Origin: Siderastrea siderea
Lineage: Eukaryota; Cnidaria; Anthozoa; Scleractinia; Rhizangiidae
Assembly: GCA_964030785.1 (NCBI GenBank)
Contig: OZ034967.1
Span: 56,147,265 to 56,211,264 of the forward strand
Direction of reading: 5' to 3'
Length of the DNA: 64,000 nt
Part shown: positions 24,018 to 37,010 of the stretch, piece by piece
How the letters are laid out: every line of letters starts with the position of its first letter
Numbering within the stretch: the stretch's first letter is position 1
Notes under the pieces: model-generated
The model's database searches: none
Seen by the model: the letters and a program-made list of their open reading frames with translations, nothing else
Told to the model about the DNA's origin: nothing
Translations under genes and position numbers: made by a program

Positions 24018-24809
24018 TTACGTTTCTGTTACTCGACTTAACAGGCAGACTTGGTGCCCAGTGGTGAGTCCAGACTTTCATGGAGGGTGGGGTCCAAGTT
24101 TAACGGTGGGTGAGGGGAGACAACAAACTACAAAACTTTTGTGGAGTTATATCTTGGTATTATTCTGTACTATATTCTGACTATAGGTAAATCGACAAAA
24201 AAATCAGATGCTTTCTGAGACCTTCTGAGTGGAGTATGATGTTGTACACAAGCTAATCTGCGCTCCGCTTCGTTGTAGTCTGGAGTAAATGTATAACTCC
24301 ATAATTGTTTTGTTCATGAATATTGCAGTCTGTTAGTCTGTTTTGTCCAGCCTTATTTTCTTTTCAACAAAAGGGGGGGATACCCTTGGCCCCTCCTCTG
24401 GATCCACCATTGACTTTTCAACAAGGTAGAGGTCTGAAGTAAACAAATGAAGGACTGGGCCATTGTTTGCAAGGGGTAAATGCTCAAAAGTCAAGTTTAG
24501 TTAGAGTTTGCTCTGTAGTTGGGACAGCATTCTAATAATTACAAAAATATCACTTTACTCATTGTTAAAGAGTAAAGGAATTGACAGATTGTAGAAATGA
24601 CCTTGGATGTATTGCTCTAATGTGCTTCACTAGTTTTAAAAGGATCCAAGCTAAACAGGTTCTCTGTGACCTCGATAATTTTGTCGTGATAATCAGTGCA
24701 AAGCCCCCAACAACCCTGTCTTAAAAACTATTTTCTGCTTGAGGTCCTTGTGGGTAAATGAGTCAATGCTTTCATTGAAGTAGCTGAGAAAAAAATATGG
24801 GTACACTGT

Positions 24810-24868
24810 ATATAATATAATATAATATAATATAATATAATATAATATAATATAATATAATATAATAT
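24810..24868. repeat. (TATAA)n microsatellite
   Basis: About twelve uninterrupted five-base units. Confidence 0.95.
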
Positions 24869-25654
24869 TGTCACACATTCTACAGGCTGAACAGAGCTTT
24901 GTTAAATTTTCTTAAGACAGATTTTCATGTCCACTGCAAAAGAAAGTGGAATTCTTGTTCAATCCCCGACTTACTTTGTCAGCATCAGTTACTTTCAAAA
25001 GCAAAACAAATTAATTCATTCATTCATATTGACAGCGAGCAATTTGAACAATAATATATTTTAATACAGCCTTGTTTAGCTAAGCTGTGAAAGTATAATT
25101 TCAGACAAACCATTCACGATTACTACATCCTGCATCAACGGTATTCTTGAGAAACAGAAGCTTTTGGACACCCTGGAGGTTAAAGGACTGTTAATGCTAT
25201 AAAATGAACATTCGTAAGGTTTTTCATGACACGTACTCGACGCTTATCCATCGGGCAAAACTTACGATTTCACACAACTGACGCAATTACAAGACCTTGG
25301 AAAGCCAGGCATCTGTGTTTTCACTTTCGATGATTCGAAATAAGTCCTTCATGGCCCAAGAGGCTATTCATGGTAAGATGTTTGCACATTTAAGTGACTA
25401 AAGAGGCTTATTCCTGATAAACCCGGGATTGAAGTCTCCACGTGTACGCGTTCAATCGATCAAAATGTTAATCGATCAAACTGTTAATGATCAGCCGATA
25501 AAATGGTACATCAAATATTCAGATGTAAACAAAGGATAATTAGATCACAAGAATCGGAGAAACTTCCATCTTTGTTATTTCCAGCTCTTGTAGTTGAATT
25601 TGTTTTGGTTCTTCGAGATCCGCACAGTACGAAGGTTCATTGCAACTGAGCTTG

Positions 25655-26110
25655 AATCGATCGATAGCCCCATCATGCCTTGCGGACCGTGTCCAACCAC
25701 CACTGGACAGGGGGTGAAACTTACTAAGAACGTTCGTGTAACCTGTGACTACAGTTGAGGTGACCAGTCTCGCGCGTGGATATATTTTGTTGAGTAGCAA
25801 GAGATTACGACTCCAATCAAAACTGCTCTGATTTTAGTTTCATCCCTTGCTCTCCTCTCTCTCTCCAAGGAGAGTTAATAGTTAATAATACTGCAAACGT
25901 GAGACGTAATATAGGCGCGTCGTATCAACGTTGCGACAGACCAGCTAACATTTGAAACTCGCAACGTAAATCGCCTTTGCTCTGATTCAAATCGCTTTCA
26001 AACCGGCCAAAAAAAGACACCGGAACGCAGGTGAATGACAACATTTTTATTTAAAGATTATGTATAACTAATACAGCGTTTGGGTCCCCTGTGTCATGTC
26101 TTTATGAGTC
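25655..26110. repeat. Inverted, truncated copy of the Harbinger 3' tail
   Basis: Reverse complement of 14890-15260. Includes only the last about 30 bases of the transposase frame, so this copy lost its coding part. Confidence 0.75.
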
Positions 26111-26832
26111 AGAAACTTCCTCGTTCTTCGGCGTTGAACCGCCCTCATTAGAGGGTTACTTTATTTAAGATATTATTTATACTCAATCAATACCTGGGGG
26201 ACACCCATATGAAGTGGATTGGGATGCTAGTCATCACACTTAGGGTGCAAATCCTGGGTTTTGGTATCACTTTGTGTCAAGGATGAACCACAAATATTCT
26301 CAGTTAGTTTTTAGGATTGCATGCAAAGTTAAAACAAACATCCTTGTTCCTTTCATGTGGGAGTTACCCTCTGGCCATCAGTTTAACTTAATAAGTTTAG
26401 AGATTTTCTATGTTATTTAATAGTGATATGGATTTTATAATTTCTGTTTGCAAGCTTTACCAAAGGAAGCAACCATTCACTTTGTTTTGAGGATGTGTAT
26501 GGACTGGGGGCAAAAATGAGTCATGTCAAATACCTCGATGTTCTCAGGTTTCCCCTAATTTAATTCCAAAAAGTTGGTCTAAAATTTTCTTTGCTGATAT
26601 GTGGATTCTTTTGAGAAATAGAAAAATGTAACAAAATCGGGTTTCAAGCAGTTTATTTCTTTTCTAATTTCATTGTTTGAGGGAAAGTTGCACAAGGGAG
26701 TTGTTTTTGCATGCAGTAGTATTTCTCAAAAAATGAAGCAAAACTCAGCAAAGTAAAAAAAACATGATTCTGAAGGTTTTATCAACGGTTTGAGTAAAGT
26801 TTTTAAAAGATAGCATATGCCAACATTCTCAG
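26111..26832. other. Unassigned DNA before the gypsy element
   Basis: No gene recognised, and no 5' LTR or gag matching the downstream element. Confidence 0.45.
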
Positions 26833-29800
26833 TCACGGTGCGGTGGTAGACCACATGATAAATTGCAGAAATGTCCAGCAATCAATTCAAAGTGCTATAA
26901 TTGCCATAAAGTTGGACACTACCAACGCATGTGCTTCAAACCAAAACCTTCAGGTGTAAACACACTTCATGGTGAAAGCAGTAACCCGGGGGAATCTGAC
27001 CTGGATGAGAGAGTTTTCTTAGGAACGTTGACTGCAGAACACTGTTCAGACACAAATGATTGCACAGGTGAAATTGACAACATCCAGTCACACCAAGACC
27101 GTACCAAAGCATTAATTGAAATGCAGCTAACTGCAAAGCCAACCCACAGGCACACCACACCGATAGTAGGCAAACTTGACACAGGTGCAGAGAAAAATGT
27201 AATCTCCAAGCAAGACTATGAGAAAGTGGTAACAGACCCCAGACAAAGGCAACTTGGTCCACCACAGTGTGAGATTACCACTTATGGAGGACACAATATA
27301 AGGAACCTTGGCTCTTGTCAGTTGTACATACATCACAGAGGAGACATAAGGACAGTCACCTTCGAGGTTACCGAAGTCCCTAGTCCAGCAATGTTGGGAT
27401 GCAAAACTTGCAATGACTTAGAACTTGTCAAATTTAACTGCAACCTTACACAGAAACTGGAGAGCAACAAAGCTACCAAATCCCCACCCGGCAACCAGCC
27501 AAGTGACAAACCACACACTCCGCTCACCAAAGAGAAACTCCTCACTGATTTCCAAGACCGTTTTGAAGGGCTAAGAGAGTTCCACATGAAACCATACCAC
27601 ATAACCCTAGAGCCTGGGGTAGAACCTGTCATTCACCCCCCACGGTCAGTTCCAGTCCCCCTACGGGACTTCTACAAAGAATAGATAGACAAGATGCTCG
27701 AGTTAAGTGTCATCACCACGGTCGACACACCCACAGACTGGGTAAATAGCATTGTCCTGTCAGAGACAACCAATGAAAAGGGAGAGATCACAAGGCTGAG
27801 AGTCTGCTTGGACCCCCGACACCTAAGTAAATGGATCAAGAGAGAACAACACTATACCAAAACAATCGACGAGGTGGTGACCCAACTGAATGATGCTAAA
27901 TTCTTCACCCTAGTTGACGCCAAGAAAGGATACTGGCACTTCCTACCAGATGAAGCCAGCTCGTACCTTACTACATTTAGTACCCCCTTTGGTAGATTTC
28001 GATTCACCCAGCTACCCTTTGGCCTCATCGTTTCTCAGGACGTATTCCAGAAACAGCTTGACTCAGCACTCGAAGGCCTTAGCGGCGTCACAGGCATAGC
28101 AGACGACACATTCGTCTTTGGTTCCACGGAACAGGAACACGACAAGAATTTAGCCGGCCTCATGGAGTGAGCCCGACAGAAGGGCATAGTATTCAACAAA
28201 GATAAATTACAATTCAAACGCACAGAAGTCCATTTCTTTGGCCACACTTGGACCCCCCAAGGTGTGAATCCCGACAACAGTAAAGTAGCAGCCATTCAAA
28301 GCATGCAGCCCCCCAGAAGATGTCAAGAGCCTACAGAGCTTACTAGGCTTAGTAAATTACCTCACAAGGTATTCAGCTCGCCTGGCTACCATTACAGCAC
28401 CTCTCTACGAGCTCACAAAGAAGAAAGTGGGTTATGTGTGGGGCCCAGAGCACGACCGTGCATTCGCTGCAGTCAAACAGGAAGTATCAACCCTCGGTGT
28501 GCTAAGGTACTTTGACCCAAAAGCAGAAGCAGTAATCCAGACAGATGCTTCATTGAAAGGCCTTGGTGCTGTACTCCTACAGCAAGGTTAACCCGTGTGC
28601 TATGCACCTAAAGCGCTTACTGACACAGACCAGAAGTACAGCAACATTGAGCGTGAAGCACTGGGACTAGTATGGGGACTTGAGAGATTTCACTATTTCA
28701 TCTACGGCAAACCGTGCACTATCCACACAGACAATAAACCACTAGAGGCAAACTTCAAGAAGAAACTATCCAGTTGTCCAGCAAGATTGCAAAGATTTGT
28801 ACTGAGGGCACTCAAGTACGACGCCAAAGTCATCTATTTCAAAGGCACTGAAGTACCAATTGCAGACGCACTGTCGAGAATCTCGCCACAACCTGCACCA
28901 GACAATGGTCAACTACCACAGCTCGACATCCACTTTGTCACTAAAACACTTCCTGCATCACAAACAAAACTGCAGCAGATCCGGGATGAGACTACCAATG
29001 ACCCCATCCTAAACAGATTGAGAGAAACAATCTACAGGGGATGGCCAGACAAACGAGAGAAATGCCCAGAAGCACTCCATGACTACTGGAACTTCCACAA
29101 AGAGTTGACCATTGAAGACGGCCTTATACTGAAGGGAGACCGCATCGTCGTCCCGCCGACCCTTCGAAGGGAGATCCTAAACATCATCCATCAAGGACAC
29201 CTGGGCCAAGAGAAATGCCTGCTAAGAGCTAGAACCTCTGTCTTCTGTCCCGGATTGACCAAAGATGTTGTCAACCTAGTCAAGGAATGTGACCCCTGCC
29301 AGAGACACCAACGCCAACAGCAGAAACAACCAATCATACAGCCAGAACCGCCAACTACCCTTGACAAAGATTGAACTCTGACCTTTTCGAGTTCAAAGGT
29401 CACCAGTATCTGCTAATCTCAGACCAGTATAGCAAATTCCCTGCATCAAAAAGCTAACCAGCTCACAGGCGATAGTCACACACCTTAAGAGCATCTTTGC
29501 AGAACACGGCATCCCTGCCCAATTAGTAACCGACAACGGACCACAATACAGTGCAAAGGAATTCCAAGATTTCACGGAATCCTATGGTGTAGAGCACATC
29601 ACAAGCTCCCCACACTATCCACAGGCAAACGGGTCCTCTGAACTCATGGCACAGACAGTGGAAAACATACTGAAGAAATGTGACGAAGAAGGTGGAGATC
29701 CTTACCTAGGGATGCTATCATACAGAGCAACACCTATTGACCATCACCTGGAATCACCAGCAGAACTGCTAACCAATAGGAAGTTCAAAACACTGTTACC

Positions 29801-30311
29801 CATGTCAAATCGCGCAAGCCTTACAGCCGATTCAGGGCATGTTAAGGAACAGTTGGGGAAGTGACAAGAGTACTATGGTCACTATTACAACCAGAACGCA
29901 GGCCCAACCCTCAAACCACTTCACCCAGGCCAGCCAGCACGAATTCTTGATCGCCAGACCAAGACCTGGGAACCAGGAACTGTCCTGAGAGCAGCAAAAG
30001 AACCAAGAGCGTACATAGTCAAGAACAACACCACAGAAGGTGTGTACCGCCGCACAAGATCACACCTCAGGCCAAACGTCGCCAACCCCTGCACGCACCG
30101 CCCTCCACTAGTACAAGAACCGACGACAATTACGCCACTAGCGTCGCCACCTGAGGAAGCGACGCCACCGGCAAACACAGTTGGTCACCCATCCGAGAAC
30201 AGTACAGAGCCTGGACCCCCTGCAAGGATTCTGCAGCACTGAGGGACAAGTGGCGGATACATGACCAGATCCGGACGCACAGTGAAACCACCGGATAGGT
30301 TGAACACTTAA
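26833..30311 (+). pseudogene. Ty3/gypsy LTR-retrotransposon pol, 5'-truncated and broken
   Basis: The order of domains is complete from the end of gag. A zinc knuckle CYNCHKVGHYQRMC (about 26900) is followed by an aspartic protease LDTGAEKNVI (about 27175). The reverse transcriptase has TLVDAKKGYWH and GIADDTFVFG (27900-28130). RNase H follows (about 28530-28870), with IQTDASLKGLG and HTDNKPLE. The integrase has an HHCC finger (29190-29310), the core motifs SDQYSKF, VTDNGPQY and a Glu in ANGSSELMAQ, and a chromodomain-like tail ending TRSGRTVKPPDRLN. In-frame stops lie at 27682, 28168, 28589, 29862 and 30240. Frame changes occur near 28315, 29375 and 29448. Upstream gag and the 5' LTR are absent. 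The protein would have copied and integrated the element; this copy cannot. Confidence 0.92.
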
Positions 30312-30512
30312 ATGAACACTAATGTTTATTGTTACAGAGTTGAGTTAGGGCGCAGATCCGGGCGCACAGTAAAACCACCGGATACGTTGAACACTTATAG
30401 TCAAAGTTAAGTTGTATGAGCATTGGATAGTTATTACCTGATTCATGAACATTGATCTAGCACGAACGTTTGAGGACTTATGTGATATATGACATTATCA
30501 TTGAGAGGGGGA

Positions 30513-30630
30513 TGTCACAGCATGCGTCACGTGACTCCCTTTACCACGTGCTTAATGTAAATTAGGAGTTCTCATCGAGGCGCCATGTTGATCGACTGAA
30601 ATAAACCTTGTGAAAGTATAACAGTTTTCA
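30513..30630 (+). repeat. Candidate 3' LTR of the gypsy element
   Basis: A purine tract GAGAGGGGGA immediately precedes TGTCACAGCATGCGTCACG. AATAAA lies at 30600-30605, and a CA end is possible near 30630. No second copy in the window confirms the boundary. Confidence 0.6.
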
Positions 30631-30904
30631 CGTTTCTATTAAGATTAATGATGACATAATAGAAGAAAATAATCGATAGCGTTCTCGAAGAACTTTTTTG
30701 TTGCCTTTAAGTGGGAGAAAGAGCGACAATGCTGTATGGTGTGGAGTGTAGCATAGCCTATGATGACAAACTTCTTATCGACATTTCTGAACAAACTTTT
30801 TCAAATGGCAGAAAAAATACAAACGAATAAAACCCAAAATGTCATACTTTTGCCATAATATTTTGGTAGAAAATAATAACTTGCAGAGGCTTAAAGCAAA
30901 ACCA
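30631..30904. other. Unassigned short intergenic stretch
   Basis: Nothing recognised. Confidence 0.4.
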
Positions 30905-30913
30905 ACACGTTCA

Positions 30914-31205
30914 TAGCCTGAGAAAGCAGCCCACGTTTTGTGAGGTCGCCACATAAGCCCTCACATAACGACGTCTGAGTAACGAGCACAGAAATTCCAT
31001 CCTGGTGACTTGTCACTACCCAGATCTAGGTAGTGCTTCTGATTGGTTGAAACGAAATTCCCTCGCGTTTCAACCAATCAGAACACTACCTAGATCTGGG
31101 TAGTGACACGTCACCAGCATGGAATTTCTGCACTCGTCACTCAGACGTCGTTTTGCGAGGGCTTATGTGGCGAGCTCGCAAAACGTCGGCTGTTTTCTCA
31201 GGTTA
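30914..31205. mobile_element. 292-bp palindromic MITE with 9-bp target duplication
   Basis: Almost the whole unit folds back on itself. The left end is TAGCCTGAGAAAGCAGCC and the right end is the inverted form. The perfect duplication ACACGTTCA is at 30905-30913 and 31206-31214. Palindrome centre near 31060. Confidence 0.9.
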
Positions 31206-31214
31206 ACACGTTCA

Positions 31215-32405
31215 CTATTATTTAAATGTTATTGTAACCATCTATAGTATCTTCAAACAATGAACAAGCGTGGATACAGTGCTATAGCCCGCAAAAGTGT
31301 TCTGACCCAGGGATAGACCGGGCACTTGGAAGTGGAAGAGTTGAAGACGATGTATCTAGGAAACGGAAGATCTCCACAAATCCATTTGCAGCTTATTACA
31401 ACACGACACGATGAAATTTGACCACTTTTGACACTTTCGTGAAATCGACCAACCAATCAGAATTCAGTAATGCTTTCAAGGAAGCCAACGGAAAGCCACA
31501 AGGCTTTTTTTCAATGTGACATCCAGAATATATGGAACGAACACTCTATCCCCAGTTCTCGGGCTTTCTATTCATTGCGCTCTCAATTTATTCAAAGCTG
31601 TCCTTTACCACTATTATGCACAACCTTTTTTAGTTTCCAAAATCCTGGAAACCCACGTTCTTTTAAGTCAATATGCCCCAAGTGCAAAGTAGCTCGGAAC
31701 TTAGCGACAAAGATAACTTTCTGCTTTCAGTTCATCTGTGCAATAAATTTTTATTCTAGTGTTTTGTTTGTTTTGGGCCCCCGGTAATTGGCCTATGCTG
31801 TTGTGGTGCCCCCGTCTGTAATAATTTTTTCATTGTCATCTATTTTTCTGCCTATTATTTTTATTTTTTGTGTATGTATTCAATTGTATTTCCCTAAGCG
31901 AAGCTAATAAATTGAAGTTAAAGTAAGGTAAGAGAAATTGAATTGGTTTCTTGGAGCTATTCTTGCATTCTGATTGGATCCATTTCCACGAAGTATGCAA
32001 AGAGATCACACTTGACTGCAGATACAGGAACGCGGGGGTTGCCAGACTCACAGCCCGGACCGACAGAATAGCTGGAAGTCCGACATAAAAAATAACATAT
32101 CGGCTACTCAATTGTTCATGTGGGTGGCCTTTAGCTTGGTATAGCATGGAGTGGGAAAAGGCGCCGAAACAATAGACGGTTGATGTCAGCGTGGAATCCT
32201 TCCTTCAGGGTCTCAAAGTGGGTGGAGGGGGAGTATTTGGAGTCCTGGAGTCCCGCAATTTTTGTTGTAGAGCCGGGAGTCCGAAGCCTTTCTCCACATG
32301 ATGCCTGGACAAAAATGCTGTTTCTACAGTTGGATTTTTCATGATGGCTGGATTATCAAAGAGGCGCGGTAATGTATTGGTTAGCGTGTTGATCGGCGTA
32401 CCGGA
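31215..32405. other. Unassigned DNA with a promoter-like relic
   Basis: No gene recognised. 32112-32200 resembles 63520-63605, the sequence just upstream of the PAN/EGF gene's first exon, in the same orientation. Confidence 0.4.
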
Positions 32406-32985
32406 CGGTCGGCTTCAACAACAACAACAGCTTTATTTGCATGACTATAAGTTATTACAGTATTGCAAAAGCATACAACTCAACAAAAGAACTTATAATG
32501 TAATAATTATATAAGGAGATAAGAATTAAGTTACATCAGTCTGAATTGATAATAAATTATTGCGTAAATTTAAGCATGATAGAATGAATCTCAGCAATTG
32601 AATGTTTACAAAATAATTATCAGAATTCATTAATTCTTTTGTAGCTTCCAATGTAGACAATCGTTTTACATATGGTAGGTGATACTCTAGTTTCCTGTAA
32701 AACCTGTCTCTAAAAATTGAGTATTTAGGACAATGAAAAAGTAAGTGAATTTCATCCTCAATTTGATTAGATCCGTAAGTAGACTATATCTATACCAGTT
32801 TCAATCATTAGTTTGTGATTACCTATTCTGAATTTCACTAATTCTTTCCTTTCATTTAACTTGCTTGTAAGTTCTAGATAACAAGAAGGTGTGTATTCGT
32901 TTTTAAAAGTGTTATAAAATTCTAGTTTCTTTGAGTGCTGAATAGTATGTTGCCAGTGGTCGGAGGTTTTTATTCAGGGCTGGTC
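32406..32985 (-). pseudogene. LINE ORF2 C-terminal fragment ending in a (GTT)n tail
   Basis: Read on the minus strand, about 32955-32490 encodes, with a frame change near 32775, FKNEYTPSCYLEL, KFRIGNHKLMIETG and EDEIHLLFHCPKYS. The last is the Cys/His segment common at the C-terminus of LINE reverse transcriptases. The copy ends at a (GTT)4-5 tail at 32407-32421 (CAA repeats on +). Only the last about 150 residues remain. Clade not determined. Confidence 0.65.
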
Positions 32986-33029
32986 TATGGAACATGTGTT
33001 GTTAACTTAAGATAAATCTTTCGGTCTTT

Positions 33030-33034
33030 CAAGG

Positions 33035-33094
<60 letters not shown>

Positions 33095-33440
33095 AAGTTT
33101 CCGTTTGTCCCCAAGTGGGAAATTGGGCGGCATATTCTTCCTTCCAGGCTATTCTATCCTTTGCTGCTGACGCTGCCTCTGCCCTTCCCATGTCTCGTGC
33201 GGTCGACCCCGCTTCCTTTTCCCTTCTGGAACCCCAGGTGAGGGCAGTGCATGGGTGTGGGTGGTACTGAATCCATTCTTAAGACATGGCCTAGCCAAGT
33301 CCATCTTCTCCTTGCCACTTGGTCTCCTATACTCTCCATGATCCCTGTTCTTATCTTCTCGTTTGAAACGTGCATTGGGCAATAGAGCTTTAATATCCGT
33401 CTTAGGCTCTTGTGTAAGGCACAGGTGTGTAAATAGTTAC
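33030..33440 (-). pseudogene. Second LINE ORF2 C-terminal fragment with (GAT)n tail
   Basis: On the minus strand the segment contains LRRILKLYCPMHVSNEKIRT, then ARRRWTWLGHVLRMD, PEGKRKRGRPHETW and AKDRIAWKE. These motifs are characteristic of the end of cnidarian LINE ORF2 proteins. At least two frame changes separate them. The coding tail runs into a (GAT)n microsatellite (33034-33095) that forms the 3' tail. The 5' side stops at the LTR element whose target duplication is at 33459. Confidence 0.7.
33034..33095. repeat. (CAT)n microsatellite, 3' tail of the LINE fragment
   Basis: About twenty uninterrupted three-base units. Confidence 0.95.
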
Positions 33441-33462
33441 CAGCGAACCATAAAGGAACATT

Positions 33463-33762
33463 TGTTACGAGAGATTTTTCAGGTAGAAAGTAGAATCCTC
33501 TATAGTTAGAAAATATCGCTAAGCTTTGTGATCGTAAAGCAAATCTTATAGATGTTTTAACCTGCTGCCGGAACAAAGCATTTGGAATATGAAATTAGCT
33601 TTAGGTTGTAAGGGTGCGAAGAGCAACATATCTAGAATTTCCTCCATTTAGTAATCTTACGCAAAGGAAACTGAGTTGTCCAAATGCTATTGGCTGTATC
33701 TCGTATATGACAATAAGCCTTTCAGTGAGAGTTTTGAGTTCTGAGTCAAGACCAGCAATTAA
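33463..33762 (+). repeat. 5' LTR, first part (before the TTAA insertion)
   Basis: About 98 percent alike to the start of the 3' LTR (45525 onward) apart from a short gap. Interrupted after CAGCAATTAA. Confidence 0.9.
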
Positions 33763-35128
33763 GAGGCATTCCGTGTAAAAACCGACCGGTCGATTTTCGA
33801 AGAAAAATAGATTTCTTTCATTTTTTTGTGCAGAAGTACAACATTATAATTAATGTACAAAAATCGCATTTGTTTGGCTTCATTTGATTTTCTACCTGTT
33901 TTAGGCCGGTAGTTCCGATGCGACCTCTGAAAGAGGAATTCCTTCGTCCGGAACCCCGATTTTAACACTAAACTCGAGATAGCGTAAAACAACACAGAGT
34001 TCACAAAAGCAGCTTATATTTACGTTTAATAGGCCATGTTTATTATTTTCAGTGCTAAAATGGCTTGTTCTGTTTTGTAGCAATTTTTTTAGAATTTCTT
34101 TTAGTGCAACAACCTAAAGACATTACGAACGCCATTGATAAGGTGCCGCCATTAAAATCAAGTTTACTTAAAAGTGGGACCTGACCTACAGCTCATTCTC
34201 GGATCAGACAATAGATCACGGTCTGGTCTAAAAGTAACTGTAATAAAATTTGTCGGTACTCATCATATGGTTACGGAAAAAACTAAACAAAACTCACAAG
34301 CTTCCAAGCTTTTCGAAGTTCACATCGATGAGCGGTAACGGTCAGTTTGTTGTCACTCAATACTCTACATGTGGTACGGCACCATACGGATTGCCGCTTT
34401 TAAACGCCAAAAGTTCATTGACATAGAGTCATGGAAGAGATAAATACAATAAACGTTTCTTCACCAGCCATTTACTGCAGTTTATTACGTTCAGCAAGTG
34501 AGGTCCAAGACAAAGTACTTCGCGAATGCTGCTACTGTGCTAGATGTTATCACACTTGAATCAAAACAACAAATGCTGTTCTTCCTTCAGTGGCTCTTAC
34601 AGTAGTGTACAAAACAAGACCACCATTCTAACAATACAGACAGTTAGGAACTTTGAACAAATTGGCCACTTTACCTTCGTACAATCGGCGAAAATCACTC
34701 ACGTGCAACGACTGTTTTAAGTGAGAACGAGAATGTTCATGTTATGCATAGACTGCTGACCATAAGTACTGAGCTAAAATTGGCAGGCGCATTTTGGGCG
34801 GGATTAGGACGCAATAAAAACATACTTTTGGCATATTCTCCAAAGTTAAACATGCCAACAAGGTTATTCCATTTCCTATTGCTGCAAAACAAAACCAAAG
34901 TAAACAACAGTAAACTGATCCTTACGGCGAAAAGATTAAGAAATTAAAATGGAAACAGAATTGAAATTAAGTCATATATTTGCCCGATATTTCGGTTTGC
35001 AAAAAAAACCTTCTTCGGCGGCTAAAAAAGAAATTTAAAGTGAATACAACTGCAAGACGACCGTTACAAATATGGGTTTGAAATACAGCATAACAGAAAA
35101 TGATAGGCTACGAAAAGTTGAAAAGTAA

Positions 35129-37010
35129 CTAATTAAGTTCATCGCGTCTATTTATACCGCGAAGTTCAAGTGTCATGGCTTTATCAATAAGGTGGGCCTC
35201 GCGTGCTTTTCTAACAGAGTCACGGTTGCTGTGGATAAGTTCAAGCGGTATAAGGAGGACGTCGTTGATGGAGTGGCCAGGTTGGTTAAAATGTTCTGAA
35301 ATAGGAGTGGGGTTGATTAGCTGATTGTGATTGAGGATAGAGCGGCGATGTTCACCAAAGCGTTCATTAAGCTGGCGCTTAGTTTCTCCGATGTATTGTT
35401 TTCCGCATTTTTTACACTCAATAAGGTATATTAAGTTTTTAGATTTACAACTTAGGAAGTCAGTGATATGTCGTTCTTCTTTGGTGGTGGAAAAAGTGTA
35501 CTTGAGTTGGCCTTGCTGTAGGAACGGACAGGTGAGGCAGCGCGGATGTCTACATGTACACTTAGAAATGCCAGATGGTGGTTTTTGTGGTGTAATACGG
35601 TCACACAAAGTGCTTTTAACGAGTAGATCACGTAGGTTAGGGCTACGTTTATACGCTACGATGGGTGGAGACGGGAATGTTTGTTTGCAGCGAGTGGAAG
35701 ATTGAAGAACGTTTATGTTCTTACGTATAACAGTGGAAACGTTGGGAAGAGCTGGAGTACGTAATAACAAAAGGGGTTCGGTCTGAGTCGTTGTTCTGTG
35801 GTCGTGGTTTAAGAGTTTCTTGACGTGGGATGTTGCGCACGCGGTTGATTTCTTGTTTGGGAAAGCGGCGACTATATCCTCGTGATTGTAGAAAGTTGAT
35901 AAGTTCCTGGCAGCGTTTATTAAAGAAAATGTCAGTGGAGCAGATGCGACGTAAGCGTAAGGCAAGGCTGAACGGAATGGTGCGTTTTGTGTGAGCAGGA
36001 TGGCAGGAAGTCTTGAGAAGGTATTGGTGTTTGTCCGTGGGTTTCGTATGGAGATCCGTCTGAATTTGTTTGTTGTTGAGATGAACTTGTACATCTAGGA
36101 AAGGGAGAGTCTGGTCTAAAGAATTTGAGTATTCATGGGTGAACTTGATTGTTGGATGAATAGAATTTAAATAATGTATGAAGGTTTTAAGATTATCCTC
36201 TCCTTCTGTCCACACCATAAAAATGTCATCAATAAATCTCCACCAGACATAAGGTTTGAAGGGGGCATTTTTAAGTGCTTCTTTTTCCAGGTTTCCCACG
36301 AATAAGTTTGCATACGACGGTGCCATTCATGTCCCCATAGCGGTACCACGAATTTGCAGAAAGGGCTGGTCATTAAAAAAGAAGTTGTTCATCCCAAGTA
36401 TCATTCTGAAGAGGTCGCAGATTCTTTCAGTGGGGAGCGATTTGTGTGAACGAGTGTTGAGAAAATGGCGGCAAGCTTCGATACCTTCTTTATGCGGTAT
36501 GTTTGTGTACAATGAAGAAACATCAAGTGTCACAAGGATAGCATTGTTGGGTAAAGTTCCAAGTTCCTGGAGTTTGAGGAGAAAGTGGGTCGTGTCTTTG
36601 ATGTAGGATGGAAGTTTCTGTACTAGAGGTTTGAGGTGGTAATCAACAAATTGAGAAATGCGTTCAGTAGGGTGTCCATTGCTTGATATGATAGGGCGAC
36701 CAGGATTTCCTTGTTTGTCAATTTTCGGAAGGATATAGAAACGGCCAGCTCGAGGATTGGGATTGGAAGTGAGGTATTTGTAGGTATTTTCATCAATCAG
36801 TTTTTCATTAAACAGGCGAGTGGTGTATTCTTTAATTCTGTCTTGTATTCTGTTTGTAAGGTCTTTAGTTTGTTTTTCGTAGTATTTGTTGTCATTCAAC
36901 TGTCTAAGGCATTCGTTGATGTACCAATCACGATCCATGATGACTGTTCCAGATCCTTTATCTGCAGGTTTGATAACTATATCTACACGCTTCTGTAATT
37001 GTTTAATTGT
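35129..37010 (-). pseudogene. Penelope-like reverse transcriptase with GIY-YIG endonuclease, broken
   Basis: The reading begins inside the RT N-terminus with IVIKPADKGSGTVIMDRDWY (about 36990), followed by GRFYILPKIDKQGNPGRPI and the catalytic Asp region LVTLDVSSLYTNIPH. GTAMGT is followed by an in-frame TGA at 36327-36329 where Arg is usual, then MAPSYANLFVG and FIDDIFMVW, with the catalytic Asp pair. A frameshift near 35765 leads to a frame carrying a Cys cluster CTCRHPRCLTCPF. A GIY-YIG nuclease domain follows, with LIYLIECKKCGKQYIGET and RFGEH. The stop is near 35129. The 5' end is missing. The protein would reverse-transcribe and cut target DNA; this copy has one nonsense codon and one frameshift. 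Confidence 0.9.

Larger units (their letters stand above)
22968..25654. other. Unassigned intergenic DNA with small repeats
   Basis: No gene recognised. Contains a Harbinger-type MITE (23840-24017), a weak inverted repeat at about 24055-24425, and an AT microsatellite (24810-24868). Confidence 0.45.

Noticed and set aside
26936..27336. Minus-strand open frames opposite the gypsy protease region
   Set aside because: Shadows of the plus-strand pol sequence, whose domains are clear.
33034..33095. Long poly-Asp stretch encoded on the minus strand
   Set aside because: It is a (GAT)n microsatellite forming a LINE tail, not a real acidic protein.
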